From a virus, in the IMG/VR virus record IMGVR_UViG_3300003324_000049, positions 1 to 58,303 of that record: a DNA stretch of 58,303 bases; one strand, 5' to 3'. Position numbers and translations under genes: made by a program. The notes below the pieces were generated by a model. It did not search any database. It saw only the letters and a program-made list of their open reading frames with translations, and had not been told where the DNA came from. Numbering within the stretch: position 1 is the first letter of the stretch; the number at the start of each line of letters is the position of its first letter. Below are positions 48,576-55,532 of the stretch, piece after piece.

Positions 48576-49023
48576 TACGTCCCCATCGAATCGCATCGCT
48601 CTGATCTTCAAGAGCTCGTTGAGCCTTCTCAATTTGAAATTGTTCCCACTCCTCTTGCTGAATTTCAACAGTCTCATCCATAGCATCTTTGATTAGACCT
48701 TCGATTGTTATCGGTCCAACCGGCTCCCACTCCTTCTTATCCTCATTCCAAGTAAGATCAGAGGTTGACCCGTACTCGTCCAGGAGATTGAGAGCCAGCT
48801 CCCATGCAACTTGCCAAGGAACGCAAGAGATCGTGAAGTTTTTGAAGAACTCATCGGCCTTGTCATTCTCAACAGCGTAGTCATCTGCACAATCACTGCA
48901 GTGAACGGCCAGTGTTGACCAAAAGGCATTACCCGCATTGTCGAGTTCTTTGGTGTAGTGACCCTCGGTCTCATCGATAATCGTGGTACCTACGGGAAGT
49001 TCGGAAGGCTTGAAGATAGTCAT
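48565..49023 (-). CDS. hypothetical protein, 152 aa
   Basis: ATG 49023 after AAAGGAGTAAACAG. Contains a possible metal pair HCSDCADD (about 41-48) and an acidic C-terminus. The gene lies behind a promoter and a strong hairpin, so expression may be attenuated. Confidence 0.65.
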   Translation of the reverse strand: MTIFKPSELPVGTTIIDETEGHYTKELDNAGNAFWSTLAVHCSDCADDYAVENDKADEFFKNFTISCVPWQVAWELALNLLDEYGSTSDLTWNEDKKEWEPVGPITIEGLIKDAMDETVEIQQEEWEQFQIEKAQRALEDQSDAIRWGRNDT

Positions 49024-49039
49024 CTGTTTACTCCTTTCA

Positions 49040-49078
49040 AGAGTGAAAAAGATAAGAGACCTTGTTACGGGTCTCTTA
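49040..49078 (-). terminator. leader hairpin between promoter and gene (possible attenuator)
   Basis: AGATAAGAGACC pairs with GGTCTCTTATCT around an 8-base loop and is followed by TTTTTC. It starts within about 10 bases of the expected start of transcription. Confidence 0.7.
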
Positions 49079-49108
49079 TCTCTCATTATAAACTGTGTAG
49101 ATCTTGCG
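49077..49108 (-). promoter_or_regulatory. cassette-type promoter of the 48565-49023 gene group
   Basis: Minus strand ACGCAAGATCTACACAGTTTATAATGAGAG, matching the small-gene promoters. Confidence 0.65.
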
Positions 49109-49324
49109 TTAGAACGAGAATTCGGGGATAGTAGAGAGCAGATCATTAGGACTCTTAATCCAAACAAGACTGTCCTTACGCAATGGATACCACTGCTTCC
49201 CGAACTGCTCTCTACGTATTAGCCGAGTCTTAGTATCGGCATGACGCACATCCCCATACTGATTGATCTCGTACAAAGGAAAGTCGGGGAGAACCTTCCA
49301 CTTCTGCCTGGGTTTCTTAGGCAT
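49109..49324 (-). CDS. NUMOD4-like protein, 71 aa
   Basis: Starts with basic residues, then WKVLPDFPLYEINQYGDVR (about 9-27), a clear NUMOD4-like unit, and a Lys/Arg-containing tail. Single unit, no nuclease. Overlaps the previous gene by 8 bases. Confidence 0.65.
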   Translation of the reverse strand: MPKKPRQKWKVLPDFPLYEINQYGDVRHADTKTRLIRREQFGKQWYPLRKDSLVWIKSPNDLLSTIPEFSF

Positions 49325-49574
49325 GGCTGAAGAGAGGACTGGTCGGAATGCCTTCCTTCGGCATCAGTTCGATCCAGTCATTTGCCAGCTTCTTGCCCGT
49401 TCGGAAGTACTTGTCCGAAAGAGCTGCAGGCTTCAACACGCCCTCATACTGGGAGTTCCCATCACCTGCCACGAGATACATTCCGGAGGAGAGCTCAAGC
49501 TCGCCCTGATCCATGTGGAACTGAGCTTCCAGCTTCGCCTTGTTATCCTTGGTGATTCGGATTGCTTTCATCAT
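49317..49574 (-). CDS. hypothetical protein, 85 aa
   Basis: Soluble, mixed fold, with ELSSGMYLVAGDGNS in the middle. Overlaps both neighbours. Function unknown. Confidence 0.65.
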   Translation of the reverse strand: MMKAIRITKDNKAKLEAQFHMDQGELELSSGMYLVAGDGNSQYEGVLKPAALSDKYFRTGKKLANDWIELMPKEGIPTSPLFSHA

Positions 49575-49789
49575 TACTGGTAATTCCTTTTCAATAGATG
49601 ACGGTTCTTTGCGGTGTAGCTGATGGCCTGAGCTACGAGAACCATGTCGACTGGACGGTTGATGTGGAAACTGTGCTCCAAAGCCAAAGCGAAGATACGC
49701 CTTCCTACGGCCATAGGCAGTTCTACTCGCCTACACATCAGCGTAATCATAGTCTGGTTACCGTACTTTGGCTGTGGATTCTCACTCAC
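49574..49789 (-). CDS. hypothetical protein, 71 aa
   Basis: Helical, basic, with a RRVELPMAVGRRIFALA stretch. One-base overlap with the next gene. Function unknown. Confidence 0.65.
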   Translation of the reverse strand: MSENPQPKYGNQTMITLMCRRVELPMAVGRRIFALALEHSFHINRPVDMVLVAQAISYTAKNRHLLKRNYQ

Positions 49790-51015
49790 AGTGCTTTCAC
49801 CAAATCCTTTTCATTGAAGTTCTTCTTCTCCATGATTGAGCGCATGATCGCTTTATCAATCAGACTGTTTGACCTCAGGATGTAGTAGTACAAATCCTTG
49901 TACGGCGTATTCAATCGATCGATACGTCCCTTCGACTGATGGTTTATCTTGTAGCTGTAGTTTAGAGAGAAGAATGCCATTGCATCCGTGGTAATACAGT
50001 TCCAACCTTCAGCTCCTGCCGTGTACTGGACGAGATAGACCCACTTCTTTGACTTAGGGACTTCCTCATGTTTATGCCCATTCCACTCGGCGGACTTTAT
50101 ACCATGAAGTTTAGCCAGGGTCCTAAGATCGTCGAGTTCGTAGTTGAAATTGTAGAAGACGATGAGTCGGTTGTGCTGATCAAGAAGCTCGGAGATGGCT
50201 TTAAGACGGGAGGTGTGGGAGTTAACCAGTTTCCTCGCCACAATGAAGAGTTCGCCAACGTCTCTGAGGGGTCGATCCTCATAGATATGCCAGCGGTCTT
50301 GCCATACCCTCTTGAATAGCGTCTCATCGTGTCGTACCGGAACGTACTTAATGTGGCGGGTGGTATGGCGGGGGTACGGCATATAGACAGTAATCTGTCT
50401 CTTATACCGCATAAGAATTCCCGTATCAACGAAGCGTTCAATCTTAGGAAATTTAGAAAAGCGCTTGTAAACAGCGTGTTGATTGGTGAACTCGGTTTTG
50501 TTCTTGTAGAAACCATTAGCCACGAACACTGGACAGTAGTCCATCCATGTGTCTCCTGGAGTGGCCGAAAGTAAGATCCACTCATTATGCTTTGCAATCT
50601 TGAGAAACGCCTTGACCCAACTGCCCGATCCCACAAGTCTCTGCTCGTCAAAGATGAAGAATGCATTCTCTACATCCTGATACTTTGCGATGTTATTCCA
50701 CGAGTCCACGAAGACCTGTGTCCCCGAGTGTCCCAACTCGAATTTAGTCGAGAGACCGAAGGGAGCACACTCTTCTTCCCACTCCAGCTTGTCACGTTTC
50801 TTCGCTGTGGTGATGATATATAGGTCTCGAGGGCGTTGCATAGCTTCGAAATCGCCGAAACCATTGACTCGTACATTTCCCTTACATACTTTAAGCAAGT
50901 AGTAAGCGACTGCTGTACGCGACTTACCTGTTCCAACGTCTCCGTTGAGAATACAACCATTCTTCATCTCCTCGATTGCTTTAAGCTGATGTTTTGCTAG
51001 TTCTACCGCAGGCAT
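49786..51015 (-). CDS. SF2 helicase/ATPase (UvsW/SNF2-like)
   Basis: 409 residues. Motif I GDVGTGKSRTA (about 25-35), motif II FIFDEQ (about 120), motif III LLSATPGD (about 154-161), and motif VI QSKGRIDRLNT (about 356-366) mark a two-domain superfamily 2 translocase. Shorter than SNF2 proteins, with no nuclease. Probably remodels forks or recombination intermediates. Confidence 0.85.
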   Translation of the reverse strand: MPAVELAKHQLKAIEEMKNGCILNGDVGTGKSRTAVAYYLLKVCKGNVRVNGFGDFEAMQRPRDLYIITTAKKRDKLEWEEECAPFGLSTKFELGHSGTQVFVDSWNNIAKYQDVENAFFIFDEQRLVGSGSWVKAFLKIAKHNEWILLSATPGDTWMDYCPVFVANGFYKNKTEFTNQHAVYKRFSKFPKIERFVDTGILMRYKRQITVYMPYPRHTTRHIKYVPVRHDETLFKRVWQDRWHIYEDRPLRDVGELFIVARKLVNSHTSRLKAISELLDQHNRLIVFYNFNYELDDLRTLAKLHGIKSAEWNGHKHEEVPKSKKWVYLVQYTAGAEGWNCITTDAMAFFSLNYSYKINHQSKGRIDRLNTPYKDLYYYILRSNSLIDKAIMRSIMEKKNFNEKDLVKAL

Positions 51016-51161
51016 TACCCACCATGCTCAGACCAGTATCGAGCTTCTTCCAGTTGTGTGTCATAGCCCGGACAGTTAAAACTATCCTGGCTCAATTGAA
51101 CAACATGGTGTGCATGATGATCGATCTTCCATCCACAGGATTTGGTTTTTAGTTCAGGCAT
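51015..51161 (-). CDS. CPGY microprotein, 48 aa
   Basis: ATG 51161 (8-base overlap with previous gene). Carries SCGWKIDHHAHH and NCPGYD (about 8-37): Cys and His at spacing suited to zinc. Same pattern as 39092-39271 and 51154-51312. Ends at the helicase start. Confidence 0.6.
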   Translation of the reverse strand: MPELKTKSCGWKIDHHAHHVVQLSQDSFNCPGYDTQLEEARYWSEHGG

Positions 51162-51312
51162 TCCATTCCTTAACTTCTTGAAAAGCATTCTCATATGTCC
51201 ATCCTGGACACTGATAGGTAGTACTCCCAGCATAAATACCAGGATCGCGATAGAACATATGACCGTAGTGGGGTGTTTGAATTCCACAAAATCGGTGAAC
51301 ATGCAACAACAT
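51154..51312 (-). CDS. CPGW microprotein, 52 aa
   Basis: ATG 51312 overlaps the preceding TAA. Has FCGIQTPHYGHMF and QCPGWTYENAF (about 8-44). Paralogue of 51015-51161. Confidence 0.6.
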   Translation of the reverse strand: MLLHVHRFCGIQTPHYGHMFYRDPGIYAGSTTYQCPGWTYENAFQEVKEWNA

Positions 51313-51407
51313 TAGATCTGAGAAGAGACGACGTGCACCCAACCCATAGGGGTGTCTTCCTTGCATCCCGTGCAATTGGTGTTGGTGCAATCACAAATAA
51401 TAATCAC
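51312..51407 (-). CDS. cysteine-rich microprotein, 31 aa
   Basis: GTG 51407 after TAATAAGGACAAGCT. Contains CDCTNTNCTGC near the start, a tight Cys cluster. The TAATG junction with the next gene and an exact fit between neighbours support it. Confidence 0.55.
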   Translation of the reverse strand: MIIICDCTNTNCTGCKEDTPMGWVHVVSSQI

Positions 51408-51419
51408 AGCTTGTCCTTA

Positions 51420-51893
51420 TTAATCGTAGTAATCAAAGGTATAACCCATATGAGAACGACGGTCCCCCCGAAGGCACGCGTAAACACTCCCATAATCTCC
51501 ATCGATAAAATTTGCACAATCACGAGCAGTCCGAAAGACCTGTCCGGTCTCCTTGATCAATACTCGACGTCCGCCCCGAGGTCGAATGATCCTAGGTGAT
51601 TCGTAACGAACTTGCTTTCGAAGGCAAAGATTATCGACGGCATTATTCAATTTGTTTTTGTCATAGTGTGTGACTTGTTCCCTCGGGTTGTACTCAGGAA
51701 AGAACGCCGAGGCAACTAGGCGGTGTACGTAGAAATCTCGTACACGACCTTCGAATGAGAGAGAAACTCGTAGAAGCCCATCTTCATTCGGGCGCAACTG
51801 CAGTAGTCTGTCGCGCTGTAAATTTGCTACGCGGCCAAGGTTGCTGACTGCGTAGTTTGGGTAGCCCTCAATCTCTACCCATTCTTCTTGCAT
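51420..51893 (-). CDS. NUMOD4 / HNH-like homing nuclease relative, 157 aa
   Basis: From ATG 51893. NUMOD4 unit EEWVEIEGYPNYAVSNLGRV (about 3-22), then an HNH-like region VTHYDKNKLNNAVDNLCL in which the first catalytic His-Asp pair appears altered, and a NUMOD1-like TARDCANFI end. It may be a degraded or tamed nuclease, and the likely parent of the shorter NUMOD4-like genes. Confidence 0.7.
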   Translation of the reverse strand: MQEEWVEIEGYPNYAVSNLGRVANLQRDRLLQLRPNEDGLLRVSLSFEGRVRDFYVHRLVASAFFPEYNPREQVTHYDKNKLNNAVDNLCLRKQVRYESPRIIRPRGGRRVLIKETGQVFRTARDCANFIDGDYGSVYACLRGDRRSHMGYTFDYYD

Positions 51894-51924
51894 TAAGACT
51901 GAGACCCTTTCAAAATCCGCGATA

Positions 51925-51966
51925 AAAGCAGGGGTGAGATGCTTAGATCCCACCCCTGCTCTCTAT
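51925..51966 (-). terminator. rho-independent terminator
   Basis: AGCAGGGGTG pairs perfectly with CACCCCTGCT across 14 bases, then TTTTAT. It ends the 52-54 kb group. Confidence 0.8.
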
Positions 51967-51982
51967 TTAATTGTCTATTTAG

Positions 51983-52207
51983 TTAGGCTACCCTGCGTGG
52001 TTTTCGTATGTTTCGCTTGAAGCGAGGACGTGAGACCCTTGCTTTGTTAAGTGAGACTACTTCCGCAATGTGCCCAGTAGCCAGATGATCCCGGCTCTCC
52101 TGAGTGAGAACCCACTTATCCGGATGCATTTCCGGATCTCTAAAGTGGTAGCGCAATTCGAAATTGCACTTCGGACATGCTGGCTTGAATACTGGTTTAA
52201 GACTCAC
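51983..52207 (-). CDS. small zinc-finger-like protein, 74 aa
   Basis: CPKCNFELRYHF (about 11-22) with further His in HLATGH (about 41-46) could bind zinc; very basic C-terminus (RFKRNIRKPRR). Function unknown; nucleic-acid binding is likely. Confidence 0.65.
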   Translation of the reverse strand: MSLKPVFKPACPKCNFELRYHFRDPEMHPDKWVLTQESRDHLATGHIAEVVSLNKARVSRPRFKRNIRKPRRVA

Positions 52208-52237
52208 CTTTGAACTGCCCCCTGTATTACTTTCTAC

Positions 52238-52513
52238 TTAGACCTGGTTGTACTCTGCATCTAGTTCTTGCTGACGGACTACCGCGAAGCTGCCGTCTTG
52301 TTTGTGCATAATCCAGTCCCCTACGTATGCGTATTGGAACTTGTAAAGCTGATCACTATCGATCTTGATATGTTCAGCAAAGCGTCCGTTTTGAGGTCTC
52401 CAACTCGAACGCCCTTCATGGGATTGAATCCAGAATGTTAGATCAGTTCCATTTTGTATCCCACCAGTAAACTGACGGGCATCGACTGTTTCAATTTTTT
52501 GGAACGTAGGCAT
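52238..52513 (-). CDS. GDW-family phage protein (copy 1), 91 aa
   Basis: Pattern VDARQFTGG, a central Trp, then YVGDWIMHKQDGSFAVV (about 63-79). It shares this order with 53112-53435 and 53432-53794. These small proteins are common in phages and remain uncharacterised. Confidence 0.65.
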   Translation of the reverse strand: MPTFQKIETVDARQFTGGIQNGTDLTFWIQSHEGRSSWRPQNGRFAEHIKIDSDQLYKFQYAYVGDWIMHKQDGSFAVVRQQELDAEYNQV

Positions 52514-53112
52514 TATACGTTCGCAAAGGAGAAGTGGATTGGCCTCTTACCATCCTCATCCAGCGGATCATCATTCATAGTGAACGTCTTTCCTCCATCA
52601 GCTGAGAAGCAACGACCATCCCTCTTGTTTTGCCAGATACCTCCTGGAGCTCCCCAAATCTCAGGACCATGATAGAACCACTCATTTGGGTCATCCGTAA
52701 TTGGCGATAGAGGCATGTAGTTCAAGAGACGGGTCAACGATGGCATAACAGCCATGTGGGAACCACCCGAATGACCGAAGGATGAATATTCTTTGATCAC
52801 TCGTACATACCAGTCAATGACATTTTTCTCTTCACCGATGAGTTCGAGTTCGTGACGGGCATGGGCTATGAGATTATTCTCGCCCTTATATCGCTCTCGA
52901 ATCCATTTCCATGAGTTCCACCCAAAGACTGCTGAGTAGAACATGGCGGTCACGAAGAATGCCGGTTGATGCGAGAGTATCGCATAGGCGATCCAGAGAA
53001 CCTGGCAGCCGAGGTTTACAAGCCAAGCCCACCAGACCTTGTTGCCTGCGAGGATGAACCCGGTGATTCCTACAGCACCGAGTACCCAGGTTAGAATTTG
53101 TATGTTGTCCAT
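52513..53112 (-). CDS. membrane protein fused to a conserved soluble phage domain, 199 aa
   Basis: ATG 53112. Three membrane segments (about 5-24, 28-46, 51-70) resemble small PnuC-like or phage membrane modules. The second half (about 80-199) has the block FGHSGGSHMAV and LNYMPLSPITDDPNEW, a soluble domain found alone in other actinophages. The fusion tethers that domain to the membrane. Confidence 0.7.
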   Translation of the reverse strand: MDNIQILTWVLGAVGITGFILAGNKVWWAWLVNLGCQVLWIAYAILSHQPAFFVTAMFYSAVFGWNSWKWIRERYKGENNLIAHARHELELIGEEKNVIDWYVRVIKEYSSFGHSGGSHMAVMPSLTRLLNYMPLSPITDDPNEWFYHGPEIWGAPGGIWQNKRDGRCFSADGGKTFTMNDDPLDEDGKRPIHFSFANV

Positions 53113-53435
53113 TAACTTTTTACCTCTTCGTATTCGTTGTTTTTCGCATGGTCTGGAAGACGATTGAACTGGTGGTTGAAGGTGTCGAGATATACCCATT
53201 CTCCGGGATAGACCTGAATAGAACGCCCATCTCTCGAATTGACTTGGATGAAGCCTTCTCGGGTATCCTCAGCCCAAGGGGTTAGAATTAGTCCTGCAGA
53301 TCCCCCATTGATGAGAACCCACTGAACAATTCGTTCAACGGCCTCGGGGCCATTGTAGTGCATTGCTGGATGTATCGGCGCAACACGCTTAATGTGTTTG
53401 ATATGTTCGCTAAGGTCACCGATATTGAAAGTCAT
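53112..53435 (-). CDS. GDW-family phage protein (copy 2), 107 aa
   Basis: Contains HYNGPEAVERIVQWV, IQVNSRDGRSIQVYPGEWVY (split at about 66-85) and a final EYEEV. The usual GDW reads GEW here. Coupled with neighbours by 1-4 base overlaps. Confidence 0.65.
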   Translation of the reverse strand: MTFNIGDLSEHIKHIKRVAPIHPAMHYNGPEAVERIVQWVLINGGSAGLILTPWAEDTREGFIQVNSRDGRSIQVYPGEWVYLDTFNHQFNRLPDHAKNNEYEEVKS

Positions 53436-53794
53436 ATCTTCACCTCTTCATAGATCGCTTCGAAAATGTCCTTGTTTGTGATGTAGTAGTCTCCATCACG
53501 TTCGACCACATAGTCGCCGAGATAGCATTGGTCAACACCGAGCTCGACTCTCTCGCCAGTCTCCTCATTGAGTCCGAACTCTCGGACAAGCTTGAGATGT
53601 TCGGGGATGATGATCTCTTCAGCCTCACCATCTTCGTTCTCGAACCACTGATCAGTCTTCTCCTGATCAACCCAGTAAGTGTAGATATCCTTACCGGTAA
53701 GGAAGCCAATGATCCAGATGGTGTTCTCGTCACCTTTGCCATTAAACTGGATGGCCTGGCATCGAGTTCCATCGGCGCGCTTATAGTACTTCAT
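53432..53794 (-). CDS. GDW-family phage protein (copy 3), 120 aa
   Basis: Contains CQAIQFNGKGDENTIWIIGF and CYLGDYVVERDGDYYI (about 89-104), then YEEVKI as the end. Same family order as the two preceding paralogues, with an acidic insert. TAAAGGAGAAATTAG precedes ATG. Confidence 0.65.
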   Translation of the reverse strand: MKYYKRADGTRCQAIQFNGKGDENTIWIIGFLTGKDIYTYWVDQEKTDQWFENEDGEAEEIIIPEHLKLVREFGLNEETGERVELGVDQCYLGDYVVERDGDYYITNKDIFEAIYEEVKI

Positions 53795-53806
53795 CTAATT
53801 TCTCCT

Positions 53807-54139
53807 TTAGTCGCGGGGAGGACAACCACATGTCGGGCAAGTAATACCTTTAACCGTTCGATTAGGTCCGGCGCAGGTGGGGCAAAGCAGAGCTTGATCG
53901 TACTCGTTGATGAGAAGACCGAAGGCATTTGGTTTTTCCATGAGAATGGAGTAGATCGCCATTGACGATAAAACTCCTCCACGGAACCATTCCCACTGCT
54001 CTTGGGTGATTCTGGGATCGTCTTGGAGTTTCTGTGTAAGCTCGACGGATCGTCTGAGAATTCCATACAACTCCTTAGCAATCGGATCGTTCTCGAGTTG
54101 TGGATTACCCGAGACTTGTTTCTTTTTCTTCTGAGCCAT
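53807..54139 (-). CDS. zinc-ribbon protein, 110 aa
   Basis: Helical N-terminal 80 residues with a basic start (KKKKQ), then CPTC and CPTCGC (about 87-106), a C-terminal zinc ribbon. Such proteins bind nucleic acid or partner proteins. An ordinary hairpin follows. Confidence 0.7.
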   Translation of the reverse strand: MAQKKKKQVSGNPQLENDPIAKELYGILRRSVELTQKLQDDPRITQEQWEWFRGGVLSSMAIYSILMEKPNAFGLLINEYDQALLCPTCAGPNRTVKGITCPTCGCPPRD

Positions 54140-54159
54140 CTGTCTCTTTCAAGAGTTAT

Positions 54160-54200
54160 AAGGGGCGGCAGGACTATCCCACCGCCCCTCAAGGTATTAC
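54160..54200 (-). terminator. hairpin terminator after the ssDNA-binding candidate
   Basis: GGGGCGG pairs with CCGCCCC around a 13-base loop, followed by TTATAAC; directly after the stop at 54201. Confidence 0.65.
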
Positions 54201-54785
54201 TTAGAAGCCGCGCTCGAGTTCGAGAGGAGCCTCTTCGAGGATGTCGTCTCCTCCGGGAGTCCCCCACGGATCATTTGCTGCACCCGATTCGAGAGCGAGC
54301 ACGTTGCCCTTCATGTCTGCCTCAGGGATCTCGGCATACTTGCGCTCCAACTCATCCTCACGGATGGTGACGTAGAGAGCATTCAGGTAGTTGGTGACTC
54401 CCTGTTTTCCATTCCAGTCATACTGGTTTGCCCGAACGATAGCATCGACCTTCTCGATGTTTGCGTAGTCGAGAGCAAACAGAGAATCCTCATCGAGGGT
54501 TACCTGCTTGGTTCCCTGCTGAATCAACATCTTGATACGAGGCTTGGACCGCTCAGTGTATTTGATCTTTACTGGAAGAACAGCTCGTGCCGGGTATTCC
54601 TCGGTTGCCTCACTGATTTTAACCTTGTATCCCATATCGGCCAAGGCTGATGCTTGATCCAAATCGAGAATGATTGCAAAGTTACGATCCCCAGCATTGT
54701 TGTACATGCGCTGCTCACCCGAGAAGTTCTTCCAGGTAATCTGGGCGTTCTCGATGGTGACGTTCTCAATGTAGCGCTTAGTCAT
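54201..54785 (-). CDS. ssDNA-binding protein candidate
   Basis: 194 residues. The start RYIENVTIENAQITWKNFSG, RNFAIILDLDQASALADMGY (split) and a beta-rich core resemble a phage OB-fold family thought to bind single-stranded DNA. The C-terminal tail is acidic (DDILEEAPLELE), as in many SSBs. Its place next to the replication polypeptide and behind a structured leader fits high-level early expression. Confidence 0.6.
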   Translation of the reverse strand: MTKRYIENVTIENAQITWKNFSGEQRMYNNAGDRNFAIILDLDQASALADMGYKVKISEATEEYPARAVLPVKIKYTERSKPRIKMLIQQGTKQVTLDEDSLFALDYANIEKVDAIVRANQYDWNGKQGVTNYLNALYVTIREDELERKYAEIPEADMKGNVLALESGAANDPWGTPGGDDILEEAPLELERGF

Positions 54786-54814
54786 GATTTTTAGTTCTCC
54801 TAGAACTGATATTT

Positions 54815-54892
54815 GATTTAGAGTGAGTGTTGCGGTGACCCGAGTCAGGTAGGACCAGATGTGCCCAACACGGCCAGCACTCTAACCCAGGT
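54815..54892 (-). promoter_or_regulatory. structured leader of the ssDNA-binding candidate
   Basis: TTAGAGTG pairs with CACTCTAA and GTGTTG with CAACAC as nested stems, with an inner TGAC-TCGG-GTCA hairpin. It lies between the 54927-55169 gene and the next ATG, upstream of GGAGAACTAAAAATC. Confidence 0.5.
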
Positions 54893-54926
54893 TCTTATCT
54901 GCCGTTTCAGACCGCTAAGATTTGGG

Positions 54927-55169
54927 TTAGAACTTGTTGATCGTGGGAGTCACGAATGCTTCGGGTTCTTTATACTTCGTCATGATCGAAAGGTTCTCGG
55001 TGACACCTTCCGTAAACTTCTTTGCCAAGACCGGGGAAGTGATGGATGCTACCAGCATTCCCGTGTGATCGATCTGAGCATTTCCCACCTTCTCCCCATC
55101 AACCATGACAGGGACGGACTGCTTGCACCAGCAAGGTCCATTAACGGTGTGGGGTTGTGCACTATTCAA
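54927..55169 (-). CDS. hypothetical protein, 80 aa
   Basis: TTG 55169 after GGAGAAAGCAAAAA, overlapping the preceding stop. Contains GPCWCKQSVPVMVDGEKVG (about 11-29) and ITSPVLAKKFTEGV. A small soluble protein; function unknown. Confidence 0.6.
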   Translation of the reverse strand: MNSAQPHTVNGPCWCKQSVPVMVDGEKVGNAQIDHTGMLVASITSPVLAKKFTEGVTENLSIMTKYKEPEAFVTPTINKF

Positions 55170-55269
55170 TTTTTGCTTTCTCCGTAATAATGGGGACGGT
55201 TTTGGTGTCTACTGTAACCACCTCTCCGTCAACGATTTTTTCGATTGGGATTTCAATGCTTTCGGTCAC
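55162..55269 (-). CDS. acidic microprotein, 35 aa
   Basis: GTG 55269 shares GTGA with the upstream stop. Beta-rich with VDGEVVTVDTKTV. The tight overlaps at both ends support a real gene. Confidence 0.55.
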   Translation of the reverse strand: MTESIEIPIEKIVDGEVVTVDTKTVPIITEKAKIE

Positions 55270-55481
55270 TTCTTTGCTCTCCTCAAAAGTGCCTTCCGCA
55301 TGACCTCAACACACTTGGTGCAGAGATCAAGATCGAACAGGCGAGTGTGGTTTGTGTTTCCTACGATATGAGCCCAGTCTTCGGGCAACGTGTTTCGTCG
55401 AGGATGCCCAGCCACATCTTCTTCGGGCGAAGTTTCATGACAGTTGTCGCATTCAAAATGCACTACTTCTTTTTTCATCAT
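55266..55481 (-). CDS. zinc-finger-like protein, 71 aa
   Basis: CDNCHET (about 11-17) with a second pair LCTKCVEV (about 53-60) gives a four-Cys site. Basic C-terminus RRAKK. GAAGGAGTAG precedes the two tandem ATG codons. Confidence 0.65.
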   Translation of the reverse strand: MMKKEVVHFECDNCHETSPEEDVAGHPRRNTLPEDWAHIVGNTNHTRLFDLDLCTKCVEVMRKALLRRAKK

Positions 55482-55492
55482 CTACTCCTTCA

Positions 55493-55532
55493 AGAATGAG
55501 TGGGGCCTGTACTAGCACCCCACTCTTATTTC
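55493..55532 (-). terminator. terminator after the polymerase gene
   Basis: AGAGTGGGG/CCCCACTC stem with a loop of about 12 bases then ATTCTT; begins at the polymerase stop (55531). Confidence 0.75.

Noticed and set aside
53791-54267. 158-codon minus-strand frame
   Set aside because: Overlaps the zinc-ribbon gene and a terminator in another frame; Arg/Ser-rich shadow.
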